This document shows, in pieces, positions 9,571 through 18,914 of a stretch of 64,000 bases of DNA. The translations under genes were made by a program, and so were the position numbers. The DNA comes from Herbaspirillum sp. GW103 (GTDB lineage: Bacteria > Pseudomonadota > Gammaproteobacteria > Burkholderiales > Burkholderiaceae_D). The DNA lies in the NCBI RefSeq assembly GCF_000261365.1, contig NZ_AJVC01000006.1:434001-498000 (forward strand), given 5' to 3'. How positions within the stretch are numbered: position 1 is the stretch's first letter; every line of letters starts with the position of its first letter. The notes beneath the pieces were generated by a model that saw only the letters and a program-made list of their open reading frames with translations, was not told where the DNA came from and did not search any database.

Positions 9571-9828
9571 TCAGTGCAAGGTCATGGGATGACGCATCAT
9601 CACGTCATAACGGCTCAGGAAGTTGTCGATGTCTTCCATGGACGGCTCGGAGGCAATCAGTTCCTGGACATCCTTGCGGAACAGTTCGGCCGCCGGGCCA
9701 TCGATGTAGATCTCGCGCTGGCCGGACTTGTCCATGATCTCGTAGCCGCCGAAGCGCAGGGCTTCGTGGTCGGTATCGGCACCGAATTCGACGACGCTGT
9801 ACTGCTCACTGTTGTAGATCAGGTTCAT
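9571..9828 (-). CDS. DUF3567 family protein
   Basis: A small 85-residue soluble acidic protein (MNLIYNSEQYSVVEFG at the start, SRYDVMMRHPMTLH at the end) that matches a family I know from beta-proteobacteria as DUF3567. Its function is unknown. AAGGAG sits seven bases before the ATG, and a strong terminator follows, so it is a single-gene unit. Confidence 0.85.
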   Translation of the reverse strand: MNLIYNSEQYSVVEFGADTDHEALRFGGYEIMDKSGQREIYIDGPAAELFRKDVQELIASEPSMEDIDNFLSRYDVMMRHPMTLH

Positions 9829-10242
9829 AGTGACTCCTTATGCTGGAATACTGCTTCGAAAAGGAAGTGGCGCCTTCACCGTAAATTTCAAGACCCTTCA
9901 CCTGGGCCGCGCCTCGTGTGCATTTCTGCTACTTCGATACAGCTCCCTCGGGGAACGCCGCGTCGCTTGCGCTCCTGAGTCTGTTGACGGCAGCTTTGCC
10001 CAAAAACTTTGATGGCTGCCTTCTTGCCTGATGATCCAAAACCGTCATGAAGCACTGTCACCTGCTGAAGATAGATGACAAGCCTGCCCGGAAGTTCATC
10101 ATGCCGCCCCGGGCCGGGTTGCGCACTGGCAAGCCAGACGACACCTTCAGCATGCCGCTGTCGGACGCAAAAGAACATCAGGAAAATTCTGACGCCGCCA
10201 CAGTCCCGTGACGGCGTTGCCCACGCACATGCTCAGGCTACC
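9829..10242. other. Gene-free stretch between the DUF3567 gene and the ntrX terminator
   Basis: About 414 nt without a believable gene; the open frames here lack ribosome sites and family features. It must hold the promoter of the leftward DUF3567 gene near 9840-9900. Nothing else is recognised. Confidence 0.4.
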
Positions 10243-10275
10243 AAAAGAAACGGGACCGCGCTGCGGTCCCGTGGT
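10243..10275 (-). terminator. Intrinsic terminator of the rsmB-ntrYX operon
   Basis: ACGGGACCGC / GCGGTCCCGT stem with a short loop; on the minus strand it is followed by TTTCTTTTGG. It lies about 35 nt after the ntrX stop. Confidence 0.85.
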
Positions 10276-10309
10276 GCTTGTCCCTTGGGCCATGTGGCTT
10301 GTCGATGGC

Positions 10310-11059
10310 TCAGTGATTCTTGCGCGCCAGCTTGCCTGGTTCCACGCCCAGTTGCTTGAGCTTGCGGTAGAGGTGGGTGCGTTCCAGGCCGGTGCGTTCG
10401 GCCACGCGGGTCATGCTGCCGTTTTCGCGCACCAGGTGGTATTCGAAATAGGCGCGCTCGAAGGCGTCCCGCGCTTCGCGCAGCGGCAGGTCGAAAGAGA
10501 TGTTGGCGGCATTGTCAGCCACCTGACCGAAGGGGGCCGTAGCCGGCGTGCCATGATGCAGTGGTTCGCCGCCCAGCGTGGGCGCATAGGTGGTCACCGG
10601 GGCCGCGTGTTCGGGCGCATGCAGGCTGTCGGCGGCGCCATTGACCACGGCGGCCACCGGGGCCGGACGATAGCTGGCCGGGCGCACCGCTTCACGGCTG
10701 TGCGAGAGGCCCTGCTGCACGGCCTTGAGCAGCTTTTGCAGGGCGATCGGCTTTTCCAGGAAGTTGAGCGCGCCGATGCGGGTGGCTTCGACGGCGGTGT
10801 CGATGGTGGCGTGACCGGACATCATGATGACCGGCATGGTCAACAGGCCATCGCGTTGCCACTCCTTCAGGAGCGTGACGCCGTCGGTGTCGGGCATCCA
10901 GATGTCGAGCAGCACGAGGTCGGGGACACCGGCCTGGCGAAGCTCGCGTGCCTGCTGCGCGTTTTCCGCAGTGGTCACGACATGCCCCTCATCGCCCAGA
11001 ATTTCTGAGAGCAATTCGCGGATACCCATTTCGTCATCGACGACCAGGATGTTAGCCAT
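10310..11059 (-). CDS. ntrX: NtrX-like response regulator without an AAA+ domain
   Basis: Partner of the NtrY kinase encoded upstream. Residues 1-120 are a receiver domain with DD at 8-9 and the phospho-acceptor Asp at about 52 (LLDIWMP). Residues ~125-205 are a low-complexity Ala/Pro linker. The C-terminal ~45 residues are a Fis-type helix-turn-helix (MTRVAERTGLERTHLYRKLKQLG). The central sigma-54-activating AAA+ domain of classical ~450-residue NtrX proteins is absent, so this regulator should not open sigma-54 promoters itself. AGGAAAG precedes the ATG. Confidence 0.85.
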   Translation of the reverse strand: MANILVVDDEMGIRELLSEILGDEGHVVTTAENAQQARELRQAGVPDLVLLDIWMPDTDGVTLLKEWQRDGLLTMPVIMMSGHATIDTAVEATRIGALNFLEKPIALQKLLKAVQQGLSHSREAVRPASYRPAPVAAVVNGAADSLHAPEHAAPVTTYAPTLGGEPLHHGTPATAPFGQVADNAANISFDLPLREARDAFERAYFEYHLVRENGSMTRVAERTGLERTHLYRKLKQLGVEPGKLARKNH

Positions 11060-11226
11060 GTGCTGCTTTCCTCGCTGCTAGTTCATTGTCCAAGTGTTCG
11101 ATCTTGTTCCGGGCCGGCGCGCTCAATGCGGCGTTGGCGAGCATGCCTTGATGAACTGCCGGGTCCCTCCCGGCGCCTTGCTGTCGAATCTTGATCCTGG
11201 GGACGGTTTCCGGAGAAAACTGTCTC

Positions 11227-13506
11227 TTAATCAATAGGTGCTAACTTTACCAGCAAAATTACAATTTTTGCGCCCCGGCCATCGGTCCGATTCTGGATAT
11301 CGATGCGACCACCATGTTCCTCGACGATTTTCTTGACCATCGCCAGCCCCAGACCGGTGCCTCTGGCCTTGGAGGTGACATAGGGTTCAAAGGCGCGCGC
11401 CAGGATGGTGGGCGAGAAGCCGGGGCCGTTATCCATGATCGACAGACGCACCGCTGGCCGGCGCTGGCCGTCGGTGCCGGCAATGTCGATCTGCTCGGTC
11501 AGCACGTCGATGCGCGGTGCGCTCTGGCCGTCATCGGTCACGGCATCCTGGGCATTCTGCAGCAGATTATGGATGACCTGGCGCATCTGGGTCGCATCGC
11601 CCATGACCTTGCTCATCTCCGGGGCCAGGCGCGCGTGGATCACGTCGCGGCCATCGCCGGCCAGGTAGAGGTTGAGGATTTCCTCGATCAGGGCATTCAG
11701 ATCCAGTGCCACCGGCTTGGCTGGCGGGGTCCTGGCGTAGTCGCGGAAGTCGTCGACCATGCGTTTCATGGCCGTGACCTGGTTGACGATGGTGGTGGTG
11801 CCCTTGTCGAGGATGGCGGCGTCGGCTGGCATGAGCTTGTCGGCCAGGCGGTGCTGCAGGCGTTCGGCCGAGAGCTGGATGGGGGTCAGCGGGTTCTTGA
11901 TCTCGTGCGCCAGGCGGCGCGCCACCTCGCCCCAGGCAATCGAACGCTGGGCCGAGATGACGTTGCTGATGTCATCGAACACCACCACGTAACCGACGCC
12001 GTTTTCCACCGGCAGGTGCGAGCCGCGTGCCAGCAGGGTCAGCTTGTCGTGGTCGGGCTTGCCGCCTGGTTCCTCGTTGGCATCGCGCAGTGCGCCGGGC
12101 TGGCGCGAGAGCTCGAACTGGCGCTGCCAGTGCAGGCCGTCGGCACCATCGCTGCTGTGCTGGGCCAGTTGTTCGGAGAAGGCGCGGATGATGGCCTGGG
12201 CAAATGGGGCCTGGCTGTCGATGGTCTGCAGGGGGGTGCCGATATTGGCCGAGAAATCGTGGCCCAAAATGCGGCGCACCGAATCGTTGGCGCTGACGAT
12301 GTTGAACTGGCCATCCAGCACCATCACCCCGGCCGACATGTTGGCCAGCACCGACTCCAGGTAGGCCTTGGCGTTCTCCAGCTCGGCCCGGTTCCTTTCC
12401 ACCGAGGTGCGCGCTTCCAGCAGCTGGCGCGTCATGGTGTTGAAGGATTGGGTGAGCGTGCCCAGTTCATCGGAGGTGCTCACGATGGGGCGGGGTGAGA
12501 GATTGCCCTCGGCCACCGCCTTGGTGCCTTCGGCCAGCAGCAGCAGCGGCTTGGCCAGGTCGCTGGCGATCAGGAAGGCACTGGCGATGGCGGCGAAGAT
12601 GGCCAGCAGCAGGGTCAGGGTGAGGGTGACCAGGTAGATCTTGCGCAGGCCCGAGCGCGAGACTGAACGCTGCTGGTATTCGTTGTAGGCCAGTCGCAGT
12701 GTTTCGGCATTGCTGGCGAGGTAGTCGGGCACCGGCTGGAGGATCTGCAGGTAGCGCGTTTCGTTCTGCAGGGACATGCCGCGACTGGGGGCCGGTACCA
12801 GCACCACCACGTGCAGCCGCAGGTTGCCGTCGGCGTCGGACTCGCCATTGGACGGGCGGGTATCATCGCTTTCCACCGCCGAGAAGGCGCGCGAGACCCG
12901 CGCCTGGCGCATCGCCTGGCTGCTGGGCAGCACGGGCGTGAGTGAACCGATGGAGCCGCCCACCGTACTCATCACCTGGCCATTGCCGTTGACGATGGTG
13001 ATTTCCATGTTCTGGTCGCGCTGGCGGGAGAGGTAGGTCACCTGCTCCGAGTCGCTCATGTCGGAGAGTTCCTGGGCCATGCCACGCGCCCGCGAAACCA
13101 GGTCCGAGAGCGAGGAATCCAGGGCATTGCGGCCCAGGTTGAGGCCCGATTCGAGCGCCGCCTCCATGCGCACGTCGAACCAGGATTCGATGGAGCGCGA
13201 CACGAACTGCACCGACATCAGGTAGATCACCGCCCCCGGCACGATGCCCACCAGCGCAAACATCAGCACCAGTCGCGCCAGCAGCTTGGAGCCGAACTTG
13301 CCGCGCCGGTAGCGTTTGTAGAGCCGCCCCAGCAGCAGCAGCACCAGTCCCAGCAGCGAAATGGCGGCCAGACCGTTCAAGAACAGCAGCCACGGGTAGT
13401 GCTGCTCGAAGAGGGCGGAATTTTCGGAGGCCGAGGCCAGCAGGAACAGCAGGACGCTGATGACGCCCCCGCCGACCACCAGCAGATAGCGTAAGGTGCG
13501 GCTCAT
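11227..13506 (-). CDS. ntrY: NtrY-like sensor histidine kinase
   Basis: A 759-residue membrane kinase implicated in nitrogen or redox signalling with NtrX. The N-terminus has three to four hydrophobic segments, then a sensor region to about residue 290, another membrane helix (YLVTLTLTLLLAIFAAIASAFL), a HAMP domain, and a PAS domain (about 385-460, VMVLDGQFNIVSANDSVRRI). The HisKA box is HEIKNPLTPIQLSAERL with the phosphorylated His, and the HATPase has NLLQNAQDAV, DNGPGF and GTGLGLAMVKK. Its ATG overlaps the stop of the DUF4390 gene by 4 nt, and ntrX follows after about 165 nt. Confidence 0.92.
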   Translation of the reverse strand: MSRTLRYLLVVGGGVISVLLFLLASASENSALFEQHYPWLLFLNGLAAISLLGLVLLLLGRLYKRYRRGKFGSKLLARLVLMFALVGIVPGAVIYLMSVQFVSRSIESWFDVRMEAALESGLNLGRNALDSSLSDLVSRARGMAQELSDMSDSEQVTYLSRQRDQNMEITIVNGNGQVMSTVGGSIGSLTPVLPSSQAMRQARVSRAFSAVESDDTRPSNGESDADGNLRLHVVVLVPAPSRGMSLQNETRYLQILQPVPDYLASNAETLRLAYNEYQQRSVSRSGLRKIYLVTLTLTLLLAIFAAIASAFLIASDLAKPLLLLAEGTKAVAEGNLSPRPIVSTSDELGTLTQSFNTMTRQLLEARTSVERNRAELENAKAYLESVLANMSAGVMVLDGQFNIVSANDSVRRILGHDFSANIGTPLQTIDSQAPFAQAIIRAFSEQLAQHSSDGADGLHWQRQFELSRQPGALRDANEEPGGKPDHDKLTLLARGSHLPVENGVGYVVVFDDISNVISAQRSIAWGEVARRLAHEIKNPLTPIQLSAERLQHRLADKLMPADAAILDKGTTTIVNQVTAMKRMVDDFRDYARTPPAKPVALDLNALIEEILNLYLAGDGRDVIHARLAPEMSKVMGDATQMRQVIHNLLQNAQDAVTDDGQSAPRIDVLTEQIDIAGTDGQRRPAVRLSIMDNGPGFSPTILARAFEPYVTSKARGTGLGLAMVKKIVEEHGGRIDIQNRTDGRGAKIVILLVKLAPID

Positions 13507-14120
13507 TCGGGTTTGTAGTTGAATTCGATCCAGTCCGAGGACAGGCGCCAGTCACTGTTGTTGAGCGCATTGACCTGGAAGGGCTTGGGCAGCTGCGCCA
13601 CGTCCAGGCGCATGCGCAGGCCGACCTGGTAGGTCTCGCCGGACTTGAGGGTGTTGTTGTCGGCGACGATCCAGCGCGGCGGGCGGCGGATCAGGGTCAG
13701 CGCGTCCTCGAGGTTGGTGAAGCTCTGCTGCAGCTGGCCGCTGATGGCGGTGTGGTATTGCCGGGTCAGCACGTTGTAGGACAGACGCAGGGTGCGCGTG
13801 AGCGAGACGCTGGTTTCGTCGAACCAGTACCAGCGCCGCCGGGTCAGCTGGACCTCGGTGGTGAAGTACAGGGGCACACCGCGCGAGAGCGCATCTTCCA
13901 GGCCGCGATTGAGGTCGAAGTCATAGGAAACCGAGAGGCGGTAGCCTTCGTCACTGGCTTCGATGCTGGCCTGGTTGATGGTGATTTCGGCGGCCTGCAC
14001 GGCCAGGGTGGAACAGGCCAGCAGCAGCGCCAGCAGCCATTGCAGCACCGCGCGCAGCAGCCGGGAGGGCTGGCGGGCGGGCGCGGGAGTCGGGAAGGGG
14101 GCCGATTGCGTCAAATTCAT
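13503..14120 (-). CDS. DUF4390 family protein
   Basis: A 205-residue protein with an N-terminal hydrophobic signal or anchor at about residues 20-42 (LLRAVLQWLLALLLACSTLAV) and a beta-rich remainder starting AEITINQASIE. It matches DUF4390, which sits between rsmB and ntrY in many beta-proteobacteria. It is probably exported or periplasmic; function unknown. The start at 14120 overlaps the rsmB stop and its own stop overlaps the ntrY start, so the three genes are translationally coupled. Confidence 0.85.
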   Translation of the reverse strand: MNLTQSAPFPTPAPARQPSRLLRAVLQWLLALLLACSTLAVQAAEITINQASIEASDEGYRLSVSYDFDLNRGLEDALSRGVPLYFTTEVQLTRRRWYWFDETSVSLTRTLRLSYNVLTRQYHTAISGQLQQSFTNLEDALTLIRRPPRWIVADNNTLKSGETYQVGLRMRLDVAQLPKPFQVNALNNSDWRLSSDWIEFNYKPE

Positions 14121-15436
14121 GCACCAGGTTTTTGGAACAGCGCATAGAACAGGCCATCGTGATCGGCATCGGCACGGGCCGTCGGCAACAGTTGGCCTGG
14201 AGCGGGCAGCCGGATGGCATGGTTTTTCTGCGCGAAGGCGATCGCTTGCTGCTCCGATTCCTGGGGCCACAGCGAGCAGGTTACGAGCAGCAATTTACCA
14301 TCCGGTCGCAGCATCTGCCAAAGCTTGTCCAAAATTTGCGCAGAAAGTGTTGCAAGCTGCACGGTGTCGGTCTTGCGACGCAGCCAGCGGATATCCGGGT
14401 GGCGCCGCACGATGCCCGAGGCAGTGCAAGGTACGTCGGCCAGGATGCGGTCGTAGCCCTGGCCATCCCACCAGCTGTCGTCGCGGGCGTCACCCGTGAG
14501 CAGCCTGGCCTTGAGCTGCAGCCGGTCGAGGTTCTCGGCGATGCGCTGCAGGCGGCGCGGGTCGTGATCCAGTGCCTGCAGGTCGAGGTCGGCCAGTTCC
14601 AGCAGATGGCCGGTCTTGCCGCCGGGTGCGGCGCAGGCATCGAGCACCCGCATGCCGTCGGCCACGTCCAGCAGCGGGGCGGCCAGTTGGGCGGCCGCAT
14701 CCTGTACCGACACCACACCCTCGGCAAAGCCGGGGATCTGCTGCACCGGCATCGGCTTGTCCAGCCGCACTGCGCAGGGACCGATGGCACGCGCGCCGAT
14801 ACCGGCCTGCTGCAGCGTGGCCAGGTACTGCTCGACGCTGGCACGGCGACGGTTCACGCGCAGCGTCAGCGGCGGTGGCTGGTTGCCGGCGTGGAGGATG
14901 GCCTGCCACTGCTCGGGATAGGCGGCCTTGAGACGGTCGATCCACCAGGTCGGGTAGTTCCAGGTAGCGGGCGGGGTCTTGCCGGCCTGCGGCATGAGCG
15001 TCGCACGTTCGCGCAGGAAGCGGCGCAGGATGGCGTTGACCACTCCCTTGGCGAAACTCATGTCCTGGCTGATGGCGGCCGCCTGCACTGCCTGGTCGAC
15101 CACGGTGAAGCTGTCGTAGCCGGCTTCTTCTTCATTGACCAGCAAGGCCAGTGCCGTCACCAAGAGGCCGTGCAGCACTTCCGGTTGCGGTGGCTTGTTG
15201 GCCAGCAGGCCCAGCAGGCTGTCGCTCAGGCCGAGCTGGCGCATGGCGCGGTAGCTCAGGTCCTGGATGGCACCGCGTGCCGGGGGCGGCGCATCGCTGC
15301 GGGCGAAGATCTGCGCCAGCGCCTGCGGCAGCGCATGGCCGGCGCCCACGGCGGCCACTGCCTGGGCGGCATAGGCCAGCTGGTAGGCCAGGGAATCGGC
15401 CTTGGCGCCGGGGGAGAGGAGAGAAATCTGGATCAC
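14117..15436 (-). CDS. rsmB: 16S rRNA (cytosine-967-C5)-methyltransferase RsmB
   Basis: Methylates C967 of 16S rRNA. The 439-residue protein has an N-terminal NusB-like domain (residues ~20-150) and a C-terminal Rossmann methyltransferase with DACAAPGGKTGHLLEL (SAM binding), DVPCTASG (the releasing PC cysteine) and LLVTCSLWPQESEQ (the catalytic TCS cysteine). All key residues are present. It is the first gene of the operon with DUF4390, ntrY and ntrX. Confidence 0.95.
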   Translation of the reverse strand: MIQISLLSPGAKADSLAYQLAYAAQAVAAVGAGHALPQALAQIFARSDAPPPARGAIQDLSYRAMRQLGLSDSLLGLLANKPPQPEVLHGLLVTALALLVNEEEAGYDSFTVVDQAVQAAAISQDMSFAKGVVNAILRRFLRERATLMPQAGKTPPATWNYPTWWIDRLKAAYPEQWQAILHAGNQPPPLTLRVNRRRASVEQYLATLQQAGIGARAIGPCAVRLDKPMPVQQIPGFAEGVVSVQDAAAQLAAPLLDVADGMRVLDACAAPGGKTGHLLELADLDLQALDHDPRRLQRIAENLDRLQLKARLLTGDARDDSWWDGQGYDRILADVPCTASGIVRRHPDIRWLRRKTDTVQLATLSAQILDKLWQMLRPDGKLLLVTCSLWPQESEQQAIAFAQKNHAIRLPAPGQLLPTARADADHDGLFYALFQKPGA

Positions 15437-15612
15437 GTCTTGGCTGGCTCAGGAAGATACGACAGCGCCCGTGTTGCAGCACGGCAATGACCGGTGCGAA
15501 GGGCGCGGGCCGCCAGTGTACCAGCGGCCCATGCTGACCACACCTGCGTCATGCGTTTTCGTGCGGTGGTCCTGGCCGCAACAGGGCAGTCGCTGGGTGC
15601 CCGGAAACGACA

Positions 15613-15647
15613 AACGGCTGCCGCGGTGGATGATCGCGGCAGCCGTT
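15613..15647 (-). terminator. Intrinsic terminator of the DUF1840 gene
   Basis: A perfect 13-bp stem (AACGGCTGCCGCG / CGCGGCAGCCGTT) with a 9-nt loop; on the minus strand it continues TTTGTCGTTT. Confidence 0.8.
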
Positions 15648-15710
15648 CGGCCAGGGTGCATCAGGTCCGCAAGCAGCCGGCGCCATCGCGGCCCCGGTCT
15701 TGCCCGGCCA

Positions 15711-16055
15711 TCAGACGCCCCAGAGGATGTCGTAATTGCCCTTCTTGGCTTCGCGCAGCATGTCCAGCAGCGGATAGGCGCGGGCCGAGAAGCTGACCGG
15801 TTCGATCTTTTCGTGGTTGTGGTCGTCGACGTCGGCGTTGTGGTGGGCGTTGACGTCACGCGCCAGTGCCTCGGCCGCTTCGTGCGACTTGCTGGCGTTG
15901 ATCTGCTGTTCCAGCACGGCGACGGCGTCACCGGCCTCGGCGGCAGTGATCACGCCACGGGCGAGGTCCTTGTGCAGCAGGTCCAGGATGGGTTTGGCGT
16001 GCGACTCGTACATCACCACATCGGCAGCCGCTTTTGATTTGAATGTGATCAGCAT
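15711..16055 (-). CDS. DUF1840 family protein
   Basis: A 114-residue soluble protein beginning MLITFKSKAAADVVMY and ending in a YPLLDMLREAKK segment, which match the beta-/gamma-proteobacterial DUF1840 family. The middle is rich in His/Asp (DVNAHHNADVDDHNHEK) and may bind metal, but that is inference. Function unknown. It is a single-gene unit with its own terminator at 15613; about 170 nt of noncoding DNA separate it from the lipoprotein gene. Confidence 0.82.
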   Translation of the reverse strand: MLITFKSKAAADVVMYESHAKPILDLLHKDLARGVITAAEAGDAVAVLEQQINASKSHEAAEALARDVNAHHNADVDDHNHEKIEPVSFSARAYPLLDMLREAKKGNYDILWGV

Positions 16056-16228
16056 ATTTCCTCAGGGTCTTTGATTGAAAACGTTTTTTGGGGCGCGTGC
16101 GTCAACGCGCACGCGCTGGAAATGCGCTGCAGACTGCATCCGCATTTCTGCGGGAATGCCCGTTTGGAGTGACAGGCAACACAAGAATACTCTGCTAGCC
16201 GGAATCTTGTCATCCGGCTCGGCCCCGC

Positions 16229-16756
16229 TCAGCTTGGTTTGAAAGAGCTGAAAAAGGTTTCAATATTTTCCTCGGTGAAGGCTTTTTCTTCCCCTACGAT
16301 GAGAATCTGGTACACCCGGCGTTCCCGTACCGCCAGGCGGGCCACCAGCCGCAGGGGGCGGCCCCGGGCCGCGCCGTGCGCATCCAGATCGAGCGTGCGC
16401 GTCAGGCCCGTGGTTTTGCCGGGCCAGCGCGGCGAGCCTTGCGGCTGGCCGCCGATGTTGTTGAGCAGGGCGGTGCGCATCGCGTCCAGCGCCCGGTCGG
16501 CCGCTGCCGCATCGGGCAGCTCGGCCGTACCCACGGCGAAGGTGAGGCCGTCGACCTCGGCGGCGGTCATGCTCATGTCGACCTTGGGACCATCCAGGTC
16601 CACCGGGCGCGTCACGCTGGCCGGCTTGGCTGGCAGCAGCACCACGAAATGCGCACCGTTGTCGCTGGCTTCGCGCCAGTTGTAGCGCGGCGAACAGGCC
16701 GCCAGGCACAGGCAGGCCAGCGACAGCAACAGCAGGGCAGGACGAAGAGGGCGCAT
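16229..16756 (-). CDS. Putative lipoprotein
   Basis: A 175-residue protein with a lipoprotein signal peptide: Arg-containing start, hydrophobic core, and lipobox LAAC with Cys at about residue 21. After processing it would be lipid-anchored facing the periplasm. The remainder has alternating charged and hydrophobic strands (FVVLLPAKPAS, RVYQILIVGEEKAF, ENIETFFSSFKP) and no domain I can name. It is divergent from the OPT transporter gene. Confidence 0.75.
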   Translation of the reverse strand: MRPLRPALLLLSLACLCLAACSPRYNWREASDNGAHFVVLLPAKPASVTRPVDLDGPKVDMSMTAAEVDGLTFAVGTAELPDAAAADRALDAMRTALLNNIGGQPQGSPRWPGKTTGLTRTLDLDAHGAARGRPLRLVARLAVRERRVYQILIVGEEKAFTEENIETFFSSFKPS

Positions 16757-16898
16757 GGCAACGGTCCGAAAACGGCGAGAGAGGCATCATAACAAAGGCG
16801 CTTGCAAGCCAATATGAAGCAAATAACGCGTTTGTCCGATGGTCTGCGCGCAATTCTTGCGGTATAAGAACGCATCGAAACGGACCCCCTCGACCGAT

Positions 16899-18905
16899 AT
16901 GAATCAACATACCCAAACCGGCCTGCCGGAACTGACCCTGCGCGGCATGTTGCTGGGCGCGCTCATCACGGTGGTGTTTACCGCCTCCAACGTCTACCTT
17001 GGCCTCAAGGTCGGCCTGACCTTTTCCTCGGCCATTCCCGCTGCGGTGATTTCGATGGCGGTGCTGCGCCTGTTCTCCAATGCCAACATCCTGGAAAACA
17101 ACATGGTCCAGACCCAGGCGTCTGCGGCCGGCACCTTGTCTTCCATCATCTTCATCTTGCCGGGCCTGGTGATGATGGGCCACTGGCAGGGCTTCCCCTT
17201 CCTGCAGACGCTGGGCATCTGCGCCGCCGGCGGCATGCTGGGCGTGATGTTTTCCATTCCGCTGCGCCGGGTGATGGTGGTGCAAAGCGCGCTGCCCTAT
17301 CCGGAAGGGGTGGCGGCCGCTGAAATCCTGCGCGTGGGCAGTGCCGACGCCGACGGTGGCGAGCAAACCCGGCGCGGCCTGCGCGACATCCTCTTCGGCG
17401 GCACCCTGGCAGCAGCCTTCAGCGTGATTGCCAGCGGACTGAAGCTGTTTGCCGAAAGCATCAGCCTCTGGTTCACCGCCGGGGCCTCGGTGGTGCGTCT
17501 GACCATGGGATTTTCGCTGGCGCTGGTGGGCGCGGGCTACATGATCGGCATCGTCTCCGGCATCGCCATCCTGATCGGGCTGGTGATTGCCTGGGGCGTG
17601 GCCGTGCCTTATCTCACGGCGGTGACCCCGCATGCGGCTGACGTGGCCATGTCGGACTTCGCCAATGGGCTGTGGAAAAGCCAGGTGCGCTTCATCGGTG
17701 CCGGCATGATCGGCGTGGCGGCGGTCTGGACCCTGGCCACGCTCTTCAAACCCATGCTCGAAGGCGTCAAGGCCTCGCTGTCGACGCTCGCGCGGCGCCA
17801 GCAGGGCAGCACCGAGCGCACCGATCAGGACATGTCGCCGCGCTGGATCATCGCCATCAGCCTGGCCATGATTGCGCTGCTGGCGGTGGTGTTTGCCTCC
17901 TTCCTGTCGGAGGCGCCGGTGTCGCCGGCGCTGTTCATCGGGCTGATCGTCTATGCGGTGGTGTTTGCCTTCGTGTTCGGCTTCCTGGTGGCGGCGGCCT
18001 GCGGCTACATGGCCGGGCTCATCGGTTCCTCCTCCAGCCCGATTTCCGGTATCGGCATCGTGGCGGTGATTCTGGTGTCGGTGCTGCTGCTGGTCTCGGG
18101 CGCGGTCGATCCGCTGCTGGCCACCCCCGACGGCAGCAAGCTGGCCATCGCGGTGGCGCTGTTCGTGACCGCCGCCATCATCGCGGTGGCCGCCATTGCC
18201 AATGACAACCTGCAAGACCTGAAGACCGGCCAGCTGGTCGGCGCCACGCCCTGGCGCCAGCAGGTGGCGCTGCTGGTCGGTTGCGTGGTGGGTGCGCTGA
18301 TCATTCCTCCGGTGCTCAATCTGCTCTACAACGCCTACGGCTTCACCGGTGCCCTGCCGCGCGCCGGCATGGATGCGGCGCAGGCCCTGGCGGCGCCACA
18401 AGCCACGCTGATGACGGCCATCGCGACCGGCATCTTCACCCGTGAGCTGAACTGGACCATGCTGGGCGTGGGGGTGGCGCTGGGCATCGTGCTCATCGTC
18501 ATCGACTGGCTGCTGGCCCGTCGTGGCGGTGTGGCGCGCCTTCCGGTGCTGGCGGTAGGCATCGGCATCTATCTGCCGCCGATGGTCAGTAGCGCCCTGT
18601 TCCTGGGGGCCTTGCTGGGCTGGCTGATCGAGCGCGCATTGCGGCGTCGTGCGCTGGCCGCTGGTGCGGATCCGCAGGCCTATGCGGACCAGCCGCGTCA
18701 GCGTGGCATTCTGGTGGCATCCGGCCTGATCGTCGGGGAGAGTCTGGTCGGCGTGCTGCTGGCCGCCATCATCGGCTTTACCGGCAAGGATGCACCGCTG
18801 GCCGTGGTGTCGGGGGCGTTTGAGTCGACCGCACAGTGGCTTGGACTGGTCGCGCTGGCGCTGGTACTGATCGCCTTTGCGCGGCGCATCCTGCCGGCGC
18901 GCTGA
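16899..18905 (+). CDS. OPT-family oligopeptide transporter
   Basis: A 668-residue inner-membrane transporter with about 14-16 hydrophobic segments. The N-terminus has the OPT features TLRGMLLGALITVVFTASN and YLGLKVGLTFSSAIPA, and PYPEGVAAAEILRVG is the conserved loop after the fourth segment. Bacterial OPT proteins move oligopeptides or metal-peptide complexes; the substrate is not predictable here. The ATG at 16899 is chosen because the conserved TLRGMLLG region starts shortly after it. comM follows convergently after 9 nt. Confidence 0.9.
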   Translation: MNQHTQTGLPELTLRGMLLGALITVVFTASNVYLGLKVGLTFSSAIPAAVISMAVLRLFSNANILENNMVQTQASAAGTLSSIIFILPGLVMMGHWQGFPFLQTLGICAAGGMLGVMFSIPLRRVMVVQSALPYPEGVAAAEILRVGSADADGGEQTRRGLRDILFGGTLAAAFSVIASGLKLFAESISLWFTAGASVVRLTMGFSLALVGAGYMIGIVSGIAILIGLVIAWGVAVPYLTAVTPHAADVAMSDFANGLWKSQVRFIGAGMIGVAAVWTLATLFKPMLEGVKASLSTLARRQQGSTERTDQDMSPRWIIAISLAMIALLAVVFASFLSEAPVSPALFIGLIVYAVVFAFVFGFLVAAACGYMAGLIGSSSSPISGIGIVAVILVSVLLLVSGAVDPLLATPDGSKLAIAVALFVTAAIIAVAAIANDNLQDLKTGQLVGATPWRQQVALLVGCVVGALIIPPVLNLLYNAYGFTGALPRAGMDAAQALAAPQATLMTAIATGIFTRELNWTMLGVGVALGIVLIVIDWLLARRGGVARLPVLAVGIGIYLPPMVSSALFLGALLGWLIERALRRRALAAGADPQAYADQPRQRGILVASGLIVGESLVGVLLAAIIGFTGKDAPLAVVSGAFESTAQWLGLVALALVLIAFARRILPAR

Positions 18906-18914
18906 GCACAGGGC

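Noticed and set aside
11052-11234. 60-codon frame between ntrX and ntrY
   Set aside because: Charged, low-complexity, no ribosome site; it fills a normal intergenic gap.
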